Source of the DNA: Streptococcus sp. M334
GTDB lineage: Bacteria > Bacillota > Bacilli > Lactobacillales > Streptococcaceae
Assembly (NCBI RefSeq): GCF_000187745.1
Contig: NZ_GL732491.1
Span: 1-64,000 of the forward strand
Length of the DNA stretch: 64,000 bases
Direction of reading: 5' to 3'
Part shown: in pieces, positions 26,707-38,471 of the stretch
How the letters are laid out: the number at the start of each line of letters is the position of its first letter
Numbering within the stretch: the stretch's first letter is position 1
Notes under the pieces: generated by a model
Told to the model about the DNA's origin: nothing
What the model saw: only the letters and a program-made list of their open reading frames with translations
Database searches by the model: none
Made by a program: the position numbers and the translations under genes

Positions 26707-28329
26707 TTAGTCTTTCCAAAGTTCTTTAACTTTTGCTTGTACTTCTGCATTTTCTAGGAATTCATCATAGGTTTCATCGATACGATCGATGACGCCATTT
26801 TTAGACAAGACAATGATATGGTTGGCCAAAGTTTGAATAAACTCGTGGTCATGACTGGCAAAGATGATTGATTCTTTAAAGTTTTTCAATCCGTCATTCA
26901 AGCTTGAGATAGATTCTAAGTCCAAGTGATTGGTTGGATCATCGAGGACAAGGACATTTGATTTCAAGAGCATGAGTTTTGAAAGCATGACACGAACTTT
27001 TTCTCCTCCTGATAATACGTTTACAGGTTTGTTAACCTCGTCTCCAGAGAAGAGCATACGGCCAAGGAAACCGCGTAGGAAAGTATTGTCATCTTCTTCT
27101 TTACTTGCGAATTGACGCAACCAGTCAAGAATTGATTCTCCCCCTGCGAAATCAGCTGAGTTATCTTTTGGCAGGTAAGATTGACTAGTTGTAACTCCCC
27201 ACTTGACAGTTCCTTCATAGTCAATATCTCCCATGATTGCACGAATCAAGGCAGTTGTTTGGATATCGTTTTGTCCGATAAGAGCTGTCTTATCACCTGG
27301 ACGCAAGATAAAGCTAATGTTATCTAAAATAGTCTCACCATCAATCTTTACAGTTAGATTTTCTACTGTCAAGAGATCATTACCAATCTCACGTTCAGCT
27401 TTAAAGTTGATAAATGGATATTTACGACTAGATGGCACAATTTCTTCTAGCTCAATCTTATCAAGCATTTTCTTACGCGATGTTGCTTGTCTTGATTTAG
27501 AAGCATTGGCAGAGAAACGAGCAACGAATTCTTGCAATTGCTTAATTTTTTCTTCTGCTTTAGCATTACGGTCTGCTAGCAATTTAGCAGCGAGTTCAGA
27601 AGATTCCTTCCAGAAGTCGTAGTTTCCGACATAGAGTTTGATTTTTCCAAAGTCAAGGTCGGCCATGTGAGTACATACTTTGTTTAAGAAGTGACGGTCG
27701 TGGGATACTACGATAACGGTGTTATCAAAGTCAATCAAGAAGTCTTCTAACCAAGTAATCGATTGGATGTCCAAACCGTTGGTAGGCTCGTCCAAAAGAA
27801 GAACATCTGGTTTACCAAAAAGTGCTTTGGCGAGGAGAACCTTTACTTTCTCACCGTTGGCCAATTCGCTCATGTTTTGATAGTGCAATTCTTCTGAAAT
27901 GTTTAGGTTTTGAAGTAGTTGAGAGGCTTCACTTTCTGCTTCCCAGCCCCCAAGCTCGGCAAATTCTCCCTCGAGTTCGGCAGCACGCACTCCATCCTCA
28001 TCTGAGAAATCTTCCTTCATGTAGATAGCATCTCTCTCTTTCATAATGCTATAAAGTTTTTCATTTCCCATGATAACGACATCAATGGCACGTTCATCTT
28101 CATAGTCAAAGTGATTTTGACGAAGAACAGAGAGACGTTCATCTGGACCAAGAGAGATGTGACCAGTAGTAGGTTCGATATCTCCAGCTAAAATTTTTAA
28201 AAAGGTTGATTTTCCGGCACCATTAGCACCGATTAATCCATAAGTATTTCCTTCTGTAAATTTGATATTGACATCATCAAAAAGTTTGCGATCACTAAAA
28301 CGTAGTGAAACATCAGATACTGTAAGCAA
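26707..28329 (-). CDS. ABC-F ATPase, YkpA/YbiT type, with degenerate second site
   Basis: 540 residues, start codon TTG with AGGAG in front. Two ATP-binding domains in one chain and no membrane segments, which makes it an ABC-F protein of the kind that acts on ribosomes. Domain 1 has Walker A GANGAGKST (36-44), signature LANGEK and Walker B LLLDEPTNGLD. Domain 2 has GQNDIQTTA where GxxGxGKT is expected, so no Walker A lysine, and LVLDDPTNHLD with Asp in place of the catalytic Glu, though its LSGGEK signature is intact. Such asymmetry implies one working site. Not a member of the known resistance subfamilies by what I can see, but that is uncertain. Confidence 0.88.
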   Translation of the reverse strand: MLTVSDVSLRFSDRKLFDDVNIKFTEGNTYGLIGANGAGKSTFLKILAGDIEPTTGHISLGPDERLSVLRQNHFDYEDERAIDVVIMGNEKLYSIMKERDAIYMKEDFSDEDGVRAAELEGEFAELGGWEAESEASQLLQNLNISEELHYQNMSELANGEKVKVLLAKALFGKPDVLLLDEPTNGLDIQSITWLEDFLIDFDNTVIVVSHDRHFLNKVCTHMADLDFGKIKLYVGNYDFWKESSELAAKLLADRNAKAEEKIKQLQEFVARFSANASKSRQATSRKKMLDKIELEEIVPSSRKYPFINFKAEREIGNDLLTVENLTVKIDGETILDNISFILRPGDKTALIGQNDIQTTALIRAIMGDIDYEGTVKWGVTTSQSYLPKDNSADFAGGESILDWLRQFASKEEDDNTFLRGFLGRMLFSGDEVNKPVNVLSGGEKVRVMLSKLMLLKSNVLVLDDPTNHLDLESISSLNDGLKNFKESIIFASHDHEFIQTLANHIIVLSKNGVIDRIDETYDEFLENAEVQAKVKELWKD

Positions 28330-28358
28330 TATTTTTCTCCTATATGTGTAATATATTT

Positions 28359-28387
28359 ATTCTACTAGAAAATACGGAAATATTCAA
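28359..28387 (-). promoter_or_regulatory. ABC-F promoter (TTGAAT-17-TAGAAT)
   Basis: On the minus strand TTGAAT (28382-28387) and TAGAAT (28359-28364) with 17 bp between. Confidence 0.6.
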
Positions 28388-28407
28388 ATTTTTATCTGTC
28401 AATTTTA

Positions 28408-28424
28408 TGTAAATTATATTTACA
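28408..28424. promoter_or_regulatory. Palindrome between ABC-F gene and trpS
   Basis: TGTAAA-TTATA-TTTACA with perfect 6-bp arms, followed 6 bp on by another TTTACA (28431-28436). It looks like an operator with three half-sites. It lies upstream of both divergent genes; the regulator is unknown. Confidence 0.45.
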
Positions 28425-28534
28425 GTATACTTTACACAAATCCGTAAATAGCAAGGTTGATTTATTTTGATAAATTGCGGTTATTTCATTAAAAAAATGC
28501 TATAATTGAAGGGACCATATCGAAGGAGAACAAA

Positions 28535-29560
28535 ATGACTAAACCCATTATTTTAACAGGAGACCGTCCAACAGGAAAATTGCATATTGGACATTATGTT
28601 GGAAGTCTCAAAAATCGAGTATTATTACAGGAAGAGGATAAGTATGATATGTTTGTGTTCTTGGCTGACCAACAAGCCTTGACAGATCATGCAAAAGATC
28701 CTCAAACCATTGTAGAGTCTATCGGAAATGTGGCTTTGGATTACCTTGCAGTTGGATTGGATCCAAGTAAATCAACAATCTTTATTCAAAGCCAGATTCC
28801 AGAGTTGGCTGAGTTGTCTATGTATTATATGAATCTAGTTTCATTAGCTCGTTTGGAACGAAATCCGACAGTAAAAACAGAGATTGCTCAGAAAGGCTTT
28901 GGAGAAAGTATTCCGACAGGATTCTTGGTCTATCCAATTGCTCAAGCAGCTGACATCACAGCTTTCAAGGCTAATTATGTTCCTGTTGGAACAGATCAGA
29001 AACCAATGATTGAGCAAACTCGTGAAATTGTTCGTTCGTTTAACAATGCATATAACTGTGATGTCTTGGTAGAGCCAGAAGGTATTTATCCAGAAAATGA
29101 GAGAGCAGGGCGTTTGCCTGGTTTAGATGGAAATGCTAAAATGTCTAAATCACTCAATAACGGTATTTATTTAGCTGATGATGCGGATACTTTGCGTAAA
29201 AAAGTAATGAGTATGTATACAGATCCAGATCATATTCGAGTGGAAGATCCAGGTAAGATTGAAGGAAATATGGTTTTCCATTATCTAGATGTTTTTGGTC
29301 GTCCAGAAGATGCTCAAGAAATCGCTGATATGAAAGAACATTATCAACGAGGTGGTCTTGGTGATGTGAAGACCAAGCGTTATCTACTTGAAATATTAGA
29401 GCGTGAACTTGGTCCTATTCGTGAGCGCCGTATCGAATTTGCTAAGGATATGGGAGAAGTTTATAATATGCTTCAAAAAGGTAGTGAAAGAGCGCGTGAA
29501 GTTGCGGGTCAAACTCTATCTGAGGTTAAAGGGGCAATGGGACTTCATTACTTTAACTAA
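28535..29560 (+). CDS. trpS: Tryptophanyl-tRNA synthetase
   Basis: 341 residues, class I synthetase: HIGH (17-20) and KMSKS (202-206) are both intact, with [16 protein letters not shown] at the start. It charges tRNA-Trp. TATAAT at 28501-28506 leaves a leader of only about 25 nt, too short for a T-box, so expression is not tRNA-sensed here. Start backed by GAAGGAGAA. Confidence 0.97.
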   Translation: MTKPIILTGDRPTGKLHIGHYVGSLKNRVLLQEEDKYDMFVFLADQQALTDHAKDPQTIVESIGNVALDYLAVGLDPSKSTIFIQSQIPELAELSMYYMNLVSLARLERNPTVKTEIAQKGFGESIPTGFLVYPIAQAADITAFKANYVPVGTDQKPMIEQTREIVRSFNNAYNCDVLVEPEGIYPENERAGRLPGLDGNAKMSKSLNNGIYLADDADTLRKKVMSMYTDPDHIRVEDPGKIEGNMVFHYLDVFGRPEDAQEIADMKEHYQRGGLGDVKTKRYLLEILERELGPIRERRIEFAKDMGEVYNMLQKGSERAREVAGQTLSEVKGAMGLHYFN

Positions 29561-29575
29561 GTTTATTTTAAAAGG

Positions 29576-29614
29576 AACTATCATTTCTATCAGGAAGAAA
29601 AGATAGTTTTTTAT
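29576..29614 (+). terminator. Probable terminator of trpS
   Basis: AACTATC ... GATAGTTTTTT with a loop of about 19 nt. A weak stem but placed just after trpS. Confidence 0.5.
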
Positions 29615-29629
29615 TTAACCCTGTATCAT

Positions 29630-31190
<1,561 letters not shown>

Positions 31191-31199
31191 AAAACAATG

Positions 31200-31231
31200 A
31201 AAAGAACTCCCGTGGGAACAGGAGTTCTTTT
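31200..31231. terminator. Two-way terminator between guaB and recF
   Basis: AAAAGAACTCC-CGTGGGAACA-GGAGTTCTTTT, symmetric for the convergent genes. Confidence 0.85.
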
Positions 31232-31240
31232 ACAATGTTG

Positions 31241-32338
31241 TCAATTTTTGTTTACAACAACTTGACCACCCTGAATAGTGAAGATACTTAGATTTTCTGG
31301 CAGATTTTGAAGATGGTCTAAGCTTGTTGTTGTGATAAAGGTTTGGATTGAATGAGAAATCGTTTCTAATAATTTTAGTTGTCTAGTGTTGTCAAGTTCA
31401 CTCATAACATCGTCAAGCAATAATATCGGAGATTCTGTAGTAATGCTTTCCATTAACTCAATTTCTGCTAATTTTATTGAGAGGACGAGACTACGATGTT
31501 GGCCTTGACTTCCGAAACTAGCATCCATCCCATTTATATAAAAAGAAATGTCATCTCGATGAGGACCGACACCAGTATTCTTTTTAAATAAATCTCTGGA
31601 CCTACTTTTTTCTAAAGCAATTTTGAAAGATTCTGATAAGTCTTCTTTGTCAGTTATCTTGACAGAAGATTGATAGGATATTGACAACTCTTCAATCTGA
31701 TTAGAGAGTTCAAAATGTTTCTTACGACCAAATGCTTCTAGTTTTTTTATGAAATCTAAGCGGTGATTCATTACACGACATCCATAATCAACTAGCTGTT
31801 CATCTAACACTGAAAGGAATGTTTCATCTATTTTTTGAGTTGATTTTAGGTAAGTGTTTCTTTGCTTTAGGATGTGGTTATAATTGGTTAAGTCAGATAA
31901 ATAAATTGGCTTGATTTGTCCAAGTTCCATATCAATGAATTTTCGTCGAACCGAAGGTGCTCCTTTAATTAGTTGTAGATCTTCAGGAGCAAATAAGACA
32001 ACATTCATGTGTCCTACATAATCTGAAAGGCGTGCCTGTTTTAAGTGATTAACTTTTGTTACACGGCCTTTTTGTGTTAGTTTGATTTCGAGAGGAACGG
32101 ATCCCGTTTTTTTCTGAACAAGACCTGAAAGATGAAGTTGTTCCTCATCAAAATGAATGAGATTTTTATCTGTTCGAGTTCGATGACTACGGGTTAAGGA
32201 TAAAAAATAGATAGCCTCTAACATATTTGTTTTACCTTGAGCATTACGTCCTAAAAAGACATTCAATTTAGGATTAAAGTCTATTTTCGTCTCTTTATAA
32301 TTACGAAAAGTTTTGAGAGATATGTGTTGTAGCCACAT
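31241..32338 (-). CDS. recF: DNA repair protein RecF
   Basis: 365 residues. SMC-like ATPase: Walker [10 protein letters not shown] (30-38), signature FGSQGQHRS and Walker [12 protein letters not shown]. With RecO and RecR it loads RecA at gaps on single-stranded DNA. It is not next to dnaN as in Bacillus but paired with the S4 gene, which it follows by 2 bp. Confidence 0.96.
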   Translation of the reverse strand: MWLQHISLKTFRNYKETKIDFNPKLNVFLGRNAQGKTNMLEAIYFLSLTRSHRTRTDKNLIHFDEEQLHLSGLVQKKTGSVPLEIKLTQKGRVTKVNHLKQARLSDYVGHMNVVLFAPEDLQLIKGAPSVRRKFIDMELGQIKPIYLSDLTNYNHILKQRNTYLKSTQKIDETFLSVLDEQLVDYGCRVMNHRLDFIKKLEAFGRKKHFELSNQIEELSISYQSSVKITDKEDLSESFKIALEKSRSRDLFKKNTGVGPHRDDISFYINGMDASFGSQGQHRSLVLSIKLAEIELMESITTESPILLLDDVMSELDNTRQLKLLETISHSIQTFITTTSLDHLQNLPENLSIFTIQGGQVVVNKN

Positions 32339-32340
32339 GA

Positions 32341-32709
32341 TTATCTACCAGGGAATCGTGGAGCTTGTTTGCTTTTTGGTGATGAAGTAGGTTTAGAGTT
32401 GTCTTTTTTTACTCCCTTATTCATCTCTTTAACAAGCTTAGCAATTCGCTCTTTTTCAACTTTATCAGCTTGGTATTCCTCTTGCTCCTCAGAAGTAGGT
32501 TGTGTCAACAAGATGTCAATATTCATGTCAGGGATGTCAACTTTATCACCAATACGAAGTTTTTTACCACGACGATTCTCTAATTCCCCATTAAAGTAAA
32601 CAGAATGTTCAGAGAGAAATGATTTGATAGCTCCTCCGCTATGTGTAATTCCAAGTTCTTTGAATAGTGCTTGGAGGGTAATAAATTCTTCAAATAATTT
32701 GTATTCCAT
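32341..32709 (-). CDS. yaaA: S4-domain protein YaaA
   Basis: 122 residues. The first 70 form an S4-type RNA-binding domain ([33 protein letters not shown]), like Bacillus YaaA, which sits between dnaN and recF there. Here a basic C-terminal tail ([25 protein letters not shown]) follows; it is probably disordered. The yaaA-recF pairing is conserved although detached from dnaN. Role not established; RNA or ribosome binding is inferred. Confidence 0.85.
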   Translation of the reverse strand: MEYKLFEEFITLQALFKELGITHSGGAIKSFLSEHSVYFNGELENRRGKKLRIGDKVDIPDMNIDILLTQPTSEEQEEYQADKVEKERIAKLVKEMNKGVKKDNSKPTSSPKSKQAPRFPGR

Positions 32710-32867
32710 AATTCACCTCAATCTTTGGTATTATACCATATTTTCCTAAAAATAGTGAGAGAAATTGGGAAAAATGTAAGCGATTTTTATTTCAAAAGTG
32801 TTACAGGGAACAAGAAAATTTCAGGTTTTCGTGATATAATAGAAGTCTGTATATAAGGAGGTAAATC

Positions 32868-34118
32868 ATGGAGTTAGTGCATGGAATTTCAACACATTTT
32901 ATCCAATCAAAAAAGTTTAAAACGAACAAAATCACCGTGCGTTTTACCGCTCCATTATCCCTTGATACGATTGCAGGTCGCATGTTGAGTGCGAGTATGC
33001 TAGAGACTGCTAATCAGGTGTATCCCACTTCTCAAAATTTGAGAAGACACTTGGCCAGTCTATACGGTACAGATATGTCAACTAATTGTTTCAGAAGAGG
33101 GCAAAGTCACATTGTAGAATTGACATTTACCTATGTTCGTGATGAGTTTTTAAGTAGGAAAAATGTTCTAACTTCACAGGTTTTGGAACTTGTAAAAGAA
33201 ACTCTTTTTTCACCTGTAGTAGTTGATAATGGGTTTGAATCGGCCTTATTTGAAATTGAGAAAAAACAATTGCTAGCAAGTTTAGCAGCTGATATGGATG
33301 ATTCTTTTTATTTTTCACATAAAGAATTAGATAAATTATTTTTTCATGATGAACGTCTCAAATTGGAATATAGTGATTTACGAAATCGTATTTTAGCTGA
33401 AACTCCACAAAGTTCTTATTCTTGTTTCCAAGAATTTTTGGCCAATGATCGAATCGATTTCTTTTTCCTAGGTGATTTTAATGAGGTTGAAATTCAAAAT
33501 GTATTAGAATCATTTGGCTTTAAAGGTCGAAAAGGAGATGTGAAGATTCAGTATTGTCAACCTTATTCTAATATCCTTCAGGAAGGTATGGTTCGGAAAA
33601 ATGTGGGACAATCCATTTTAGAGTTGGGCTATCATTGCTCTGTTGAATATGGTGATGAGCAACATTTACCCATGATTGTAATGAATGGTTTACTTGGTGG
33701 ATTTGCTCATTCTAAACTATTTACAAATGTCCGTGAAAATGCTGGATTAGCTTATACTATTTCAAGTCAGCTCGATTTATTTAGTGGATTCTTGAGGATG
33801 TATGCTGGTATCGATCGAGAAAATCGGAACCAGGCTCGTAAAATGATGAATAATCAACTGCTTGATTTAAAAAAAGGATATTTTACAGAGATTGAGTTAG
33901 AGCAGACCAAAGAAATGATTCGTCGGTCTTTATTACTTTCTCAAGATAATCAAGGTTCATTGATTGAACGTGCTTATCAAAATGCCTTACTTGGAAAATC
34001 TTCAGCAGACTTTAAAGGTTGGATTGCAAAACTCGAGCAAGTTGACAAAGATGCTATTTGTAGAGTAGCTAATAATGTGAAACTACAAGCGATTTACTTT
34101 ATGGAAGGAATAGAATGA
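32868..34118 (+). CDS. M16-family peptidase homologue, YfmF type, active site absent
   Basis: 416 residues with the M16 fold. The zinc motif HxxEH expected in the first 80 residues is missing (TIAGRMLSASMLETAN stands there), so it should not be catalytic on its own. Its C-terminal half has the GGFAHSKLFTNVRENAGLAY segment of M16 proteins. It overlaps the next gene, an active-site-bearing M16 protein, by 4 bp. Paired active and inactive M16 subunits forming a heterodimer are a known theme. An extended -10 (TGATATAAT) lies at 32832-32840. Confidence 0.88.
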   Translation: MELVHGISTHFIQSKKFKTNKITVRFTAPLSLDTIAGRMLSASMLETANQVYPTSQNLRRHLASLYGTDMSTNCFRRGQSHIVELTFTYVRDEFLSRKNVLTSQVLELVKETLFSPVVVDNGFESALFEIEKKQLLASLAADMDDSFYFSHKELDKLFFHDERLKLEYSDLRNRILAETPQSSYSCFQEFLANDRIDFFFLGDFNEVEIQNVLESFGFKGRKGDVKIQYCQPYSNILQEGMVRKNVGQSILELGYHCSVEYGDEQHLPMIVMNGLLGGFAHSKLFTNVRENAGLAYTISSQLDLFSGFLRMYAGIDRENRNQARKMMNNQLLDLKKGYFTEIELEQTKEMIRRSLLLSQDNQGSLIERAYQNALLGKSSADFKGWIAKLEQVDKDAICRVANNVKLQAIYFMEGIE

Positions 34119-35398
34119 CAAAGGTTATTTTTGAAGAAAAATACTATCCAGCTGTAAAAGAAATGGTTTATCGAACCCGTTTATCAAATGGATTGACAGT
34201 TGCTCTTTTGCCTAAAAAGGAATTTAAAGAGGTTTATGGGAGTGTAACTGTACAGTTTGGTTCGGTAGATACGCTTGTCACAGAAGTTGATGGAGATGTA
34301 AAACAATATCCTGCAGGAATTGCTCATTTTCTTGAACATAAATTATTTGAAAGAGAAGATTCTAGCGATTTGATGTCGGCTTTTACGAGTCTAGGTGCAG
34401 ATAGTAATGCCTTTACAAACTTTACAAAAACAAGTTATCTTTTTTCAGCAACGGATCATTTTTTGGACAATTTAGACTTACTTGATGAATTGGTAACATC
34501 AGCACACTTTACTGAAGATTCCATTTTAAGAGAGCAGGATATTATACAGCAAGAACGAGAAATGTATCAGGATGATCCAGATTCGTGTTTATTCTTTTCA
34601 ACTTTAGCGAATTTGTATCCTGGTACACCTTTAGCAACTGACATAGTTGGAAGTGAGGAGTCCATTTCCCAAATCAATCTAACTAATTTGCAAGAGAATT
34701 TTACAAGGTTTTACAAACCTGTAAACATGTCTCTGTTTTTAGTTGGTAATTTTGATGTGGAGCTAGTTCAGGGATACTTTGAAAGAAAAGAACGGAAAGA
34801 TTTAGATGTTCAGGAAGTAGTAAGAGAAAAATTTGTTTTACAGGCTGTAAAGCAAACAGACAGTATGAGAATGGAAGTATCTTCTCCCAAACTAGCGATT
34901 GGGATTAGAGGTAAGCGAGAAGTTGCTGAGGCGGATTGCTATCGACATCATATTTTATTAAAATTATTGTTTGCAATGATGTTTGGTTGGACTTCGGATC
35001 GTTTTCAAAAATTATATGAATCAGGTAAAATTGACGCATCCTTATCTCTTGAAATTGAAGTAACAAGTCGCTTTCATTTTGTCATGTTGACAATGGATAC
35101 AAAAGAGCCAGTTGCTTTATCTCATCAGTTTAGGAAGGCTATTCGTAATTTTGCAAAGGATTTAGATATTACAGAGGATCATTTGGATACTATCAAAAGA
35201 GAGATGTTTGGAGAATTTTTCAGTAGCATGAACTCTCTTGAATTTATTGCAACGCAATATGATACTTTTGGACAAGGTGAGACAATCTTTGATTTGCCGA
35301 AGATTTTACAGGAAATCACTTTAGAGGATGTCCTTGATGCTGGACATCATTTAATAGATGATGGTGATATAGTTGATTTTACAATATTCCCATCGTAG
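34115..35398 (+). CDS. M16-family zinc peptidase, YfmH type
   Basis: 427 residues. Inverted zinc motif HFLEH (71-75) with a downstream glutamate (about E145-E152 region, QQEREMYQDDP) completing the site. Cytosolic; likely partner of the inactive homologue just before it. Its substrate is unknown. In Firmicutes this pair often lies before a RodZ-like gene and pgsA, as here. Confidence 0.9.
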   Translation: MTKVIFEEKYYPAVKEMVYRTRLSNGLTVALLPKKEFKEVYGSVTVQFGSVDTLVTEVDGDVKQYPAGIAHFLEHKLFEREDSSDLMSAFTSLGADSNAFTNFTKTSYLFSATDHFLDNLDLLDELVTSAHFTEDSILREQDIIQQEREMYQDDPDSCLFFSTLANLYPGTPLATDIVGSEESISQINLTNLQENFTRFYKPVNMSLFLVGNFDVELVQGYFERKERKDLDVQEVVREKFVLQAVKQTDSMRMEVSSPKLAIGIRGKREVAEADCYRHHILLKLLFAMMFGWTSDRFQKLYESGKIDASLSLEIEVTSRFHFVMLTMDTKEPVALSHQFRKAIRNFAKDLDITEDHLDTIKREMFGEFFSSMNSLEFIATQYDTFGQGETIFDLPKILQEITLEDVLDAGHHLIDDGDIVDFTIFPS

Positions 35399-35439
35399 TA
35401 ACCTATCATAATTGATACTAGAAAGAAGGAATGACAAGT

Positions 35440-36267
35440 ATGAGGAAAAAAACAATTGGTGAGGTTTTACGTTTAGCTAGAACCAACCAAGGGTTGACTT
35501 TAGAAGAATTACATAAAAAAACAGAAATTCAGTTGGATATGTTGGAGGCAATGGAAGCTGATGATTTTGATCAACTTCCTAGTCCATTTTATACTCGTTC
35601 TTTTTTGAGAAAGTATGCGTGGGCAGTTGAGCTAGATGAGAGAATTGTCTTGGATGCTTATGATTCTGGGACCATGATTACTTATGAGGAAGTAGATGTT
35701 GATGAAGACGAGTTGACAGGCAGGAGACGTTCCAGTAAGAAAAATAAGGCATCATTTTTACCTTTATTTTATTTTATACTCTTTGCACTATCGATTGTTA
35801 TTTTTGTGACCTATTATGTTTGGAATTATCTCCAGACTCAACCGGAGCGTTTATCTGCCTCTAGTTATAGTGTAGTTCAAGCAACAAGCTCAACTAGTTC
35901 TGTAACTTCATCTTCAAGTAGTAGTTCATCAAGTAGCTCTTCGAATATTGAACCAACTATAAGTGTATCAGGTGAGGGAAATCGAGTAGAAATCGCTTAT
36001 AAAACAAGTAAGGAAACTGCAAAATTGCAATTATCGGTTTCAGATGCTAGAAGTTGGGTTAGTGTTTCAGAAAGTGAGCTTGAGGGTGGTGTGACCTTAT
36101 CACCGGATAATAAAAGTGCGGAAACAACAGTTTCAACAAAAAATCCTGTGACCATTACTTTAGGTGTTGTCAAAGGTGTTGCCTTAACAGTAGATAATCA
36201 GACTGTTGATTTATCGAAATTAACAGCTCAGACTGGACAAATTACTGTAACCTTTACTAGAAATTAA
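35440..36267 (+). CDS. rodZ: RodZ-like helix-turn-helix membrane protein
   Basis: 275 residues from MRKKTIGEVL; the ATG at 35431 sits too close to AAGAAGGA, which is 9 bp from this one. N-terminal Xre-type domain (about 1-70), acidic linker, one membrane segment (about 108-130), a serine-only stretch and a C-terminal beta domain of the DUF4115 kind. RodZ links MreB-type cytoskeleton to the wall machinery in rods; streptococci have no MreB but keep mreC, mreD and this gene, all in this window. Confidence 0.87.
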   Translation: MRKKTIGEVLRLARTNQGLTLEELHKKTEIQLDMLEAMEADDFDQLPSPFYTRSFLRKYAWAVELDERIVLDAYDSGTMITYEEVDVDEDELTGRRRSSKKNKASFLPLFYFILFALSIVIFVTYYVWNYLQTQPERLSASSYSVVQATSSTSSVTSSSSSSSSSSSSNIEPTISVSGEGNRVEIAYKTSKETAKLQLSVSDARSWVSVSESELEGGVTLSPDNKSAETTVSTKNPVTITLGVVKGVALTVDNQTVDLSKLTAQTGQITVTFTRN

Positions 36268-36277
36268 GGAAAAACGA

Positions 36278-36823
36278 ATGAAAAAAGAACAAATTCCCAA
36301 TCTCTTAACAATAGGTCGAATTCTCTTTATACCTATTTTTCTCTTTATTTTAACGATAGGAAATTCGATAGAGAGTCATATAGTGGCAGCTACTATCTTT
36401 GCTATTGCCAGTATTACAGATTATTTAGATGGATATTTAGCTCGTAAATGGAATGTGGTCAGTAATTTTGGTAAATTTGCAGATCCCATGGCGGATAAGC
36501 TACTAGTTATGTCAGCTTTTATTATGCTGATTGAGTTAGGTATGGCTCCTGCTTGGATTGTTGCAGTGATCATCTGTCGTGAGTTGGCTGTGACAGGTTT
36601 AAGGCTTTTACTGGTTGAAACTGGCGGAACAGTCTTAGCAGCAGCAATGCCTGGAAAAATTAAAACTTTCAGTCAGATGTTTGCGATTATTTTCTTGCTA
36701 TTACATTGGAATTTGCTTGGTCAAGTTCTACTTTATGTAGCCTTGTTTTTCACTATCTACTCTGGCTATGATTATTTCAAGGGTAGTGCCTATATATTTA
36801 AAGGGACATTTGGTTCGAAATGA
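36278..36823 (+). CDS. pgsA: CDP-diacylglycerol-glycerol-3-phosphate 3-phosphatidyltransferase
   Basis: 181 residues, several membrane segments. The CDP-alcohol phosphotransferase motif runs from DYLDGYLAR to GKFADPMADK, with all key Asp residues present. Makes phosphatidylglycerol phosphate, the precursor of phosphatidylglycerol and cardiolipin. Overlaps ecfA1 by 4 bp. Confidence 0.96.
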   Translation: MKKEQIPNLLTIGRILFIPIFLFILTIGNSIESHIVAATIFAIASITDYLDGYLARKWNVVSNFGKFADPMADKLLVMSAFIMLIELGMAPAWIVAVIICRELAVTGLRLLLVETGGTVLAAAMPGKIKTFSQMFAIIFLLLHWNLLGQVLLYVALFFTIYSGYDYFKGSAYIFKGTFGSK

Positions 36824-37647
36824 AATCAATAATTGATGTAAAAAATCTTTCTTTTCGCTATAAGGAAAGTCAGGAATACTATGATGTGAAGGATATTACG
36901 TTTCACGTGAAACGTGGAGAATGGCTTTCGATTGTAGGGCATAATGGTAGTGGTAAATCAACGACGGTTCGCTTAATTGATGGCTTACTGGAAGCAGAAT
37001 CTGGAGAGATTGTAATTGATGGTCAACTGTTGACTGAGGAAAATGTTTGGAATATACGTCGTCAAATCGGTATGGTTTTTCAAAATCCAGACAATCAATT
37101 TGTTGGAGCGACTGTTGAGGATGATGTTGCCTTTGGTTTGGAAAATCAGGGACTTTCTCGTCAGGAAATGCAAAAGAGAGTGGAAGAAGCTCTGGATTTG
37201 GTTGGCATGTTGGACTTCAAAAAGAGAGAGCCAGCGCGTCTATCAGGTGGTCAAAAGCAACGTGTTGCTATTGCAGGTGTTGTAGCCCTAAGACCAGCTA
37301 TTTTAATCCTAGACGAAGCGACAAGTATGTTGGATCCTGAGGGACGTAGAGAACTGATTGAGACAGTAAAAGGAATTCGAAAAGACTATGATATGACGGT
37401 CATTTCCATTACACATGATTTGGAAGAAGTTGCCATGAGTGATCGTGTATTGGTCATGAAAAAAGGGGAAATTGAATCAACCAGTGGCCCAAGAGAACTT
37501 TTCTCTCGAAATGATTTAGATCAAATTGGATTAGACGATCCTTTTGCTAATCAATTAAAATATTCTTTGAGCCAGAATGGCTATGATTTACCTGAAAATT
37601 ATTTGACAGAAAGTGAGCTAGAGGATAAGCTATGGGAATTGCTCTAG
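36820..37647 (+). CDS. ecfA1: ECF transporter ATPase EcfA1
   Basis: 275 residues. Walker [10 protein letters not shown] (about 40-48), Q-loop [10 protein letters not shown], signature LSGGQKQR, Walker [16 protein letters not shown]. One of two ATPases of the shared energising module for vitamin and cofactor uptake. Carries a perfect parS palindrome near its start (36899-36914). Overlaps ecfA2 by 16 bp. Confidence 0.97.
   Translation: MKSIIDVKNLSFRYKESQEYYDVKDITFHVKRGEWLSIVGHNGSGKSTTVRLIDGLLEAESGEIVIDGQLLTEENVWNIRRQIGMVFQNPDNQFVGATVEDDVAFGLENQGLSRQEMQKRVEEALDLVGMLDFKKREPARLSGGQKQRVAIAGVVALRPAILILDEATSMLDPEGRRELIETVKGIRKDYDMTVISITHDLEEVAMSDRVLVMKKGEIESTSGPRELFSRNDLDQIGLDDPFANQLKYSLSQNGYDLPENYLTESELEDKLWELL
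36899..36914. promoter_or_regulatory. parS site for ParB
   Basis: CGTTTCACGTGAAACG, a perfect 16-bp palindrome holding the 14-bp parS core; inside ecfA1 about 21 kb right of the origin. Confidence 0.88.
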
Positions 37648-38471
37648 AAAATGTGAGTTTTACATATCAAGAAGGGACTCCCTTAGCTTCAACAGCTTTG
37701 TCAGATGTTTCTTTTACGATTGAAGATGGTTCTTATACGGCTTTAATTGGGCATACAGGTAGTGGTAAATCAACTATTTTACAACTATTAAATGGTTTAT
37801 TGGTGCCAAGTCAAGGGAGTGTGAGAGTTTTTGATACCTTAATCACCTCGACTTCTAAAAATAAAGATATTCGTCAAATTAGAAAACAGGTTGGCTTGGT
37901 ATTTCAGTTTGCTGAAAATCAGATTTTTGAAGAAACGGTTTTGAAAGACGTTGCTTTTGGACCGCAAAATTTTGGAGTTTCTGAAGAAGATGCGGAGCAG
38001 ATTGCGCGTGAGAAACTGGCTCTGGTTGGAATTGATGAATCACTTTTTAATCGTAGCCCGTTTGAGCTGTCAGGTGGACAAATGAGACGTGTTGCCATTG
38101 CAGGCATACTTGCCATGGAGCCATCTACATTAGTCTTAGATGAACCCACAGCAGGCCTGGATCCTCTGGGAAGAAAAGAGTTGATGAACTTGTTCAGAAA
38201 ACTCCACCAGTCAGGGATGACTATCGTCTTGGTAACGCATTTGATGGATGATGTTGCTGAATATGCGAACCAAGTCTATGTGATGGAAAAGGGACGTTTG
38301 GTTAAGGGTGGTAAACCGAGTGATGTCTTTCAAGATGTTGTCTTTATGGAAGAAGTGCAGTTGGGAGTGCCTAAAATTACAGCCTTTTGTAAACGATTGG
38401 CTGATAGAGGTGTGTCATTTAAACGATTACCGATTAAGATAGAGGAGTTCAAGGAGTCGCTAAATGGATAG
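37632..38471 (+). CDS. ecfA2: ECF transporter ATPase EcfA2
   Basis: 279 residues. Walker [10 protein letters not shown] (about 40-48), [13 protein letters not shown], signature LSGGQMRR, Walker [16 protein letters not shown]. Forms the heterodimer with EcfA1. It overlaps ecfT by 8 bp; no substrate-specific S component is next to it, as expected for a group II module that serves several. Confidence 0.97.
   Translation: MGIALENVSFTYQEGTPLASTALSDVSFTIEDGSYTALIGHTGSGKSTILQLLNGLLVPSQGSVRVFDTLITSTSKNKDIRQIRKQVGLVFQFAENQIFEETVLKDVAFGPQNFGVSEEDAEQIAREKLALVGIDESLFNRSPFELSGGQMRRVAIAGILAMEPSTLVLDEPTAGLDPLGRKELMNLFRKLHQSGMTIVLVTHLMDDVAEYANQVYVMEKGRLVKGGKPSDVFQDVVFMEEVQLGVPKITAFCKRLADRGVSFKRLPIKIEEFKESLNG

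Noticed and set aside
28330..28534. T-box riboswitch before trpS
   Set aside because: The -10 box is about 30 bp from the start codon, so there is no room for a T-box leader, and no T-box core is seen.
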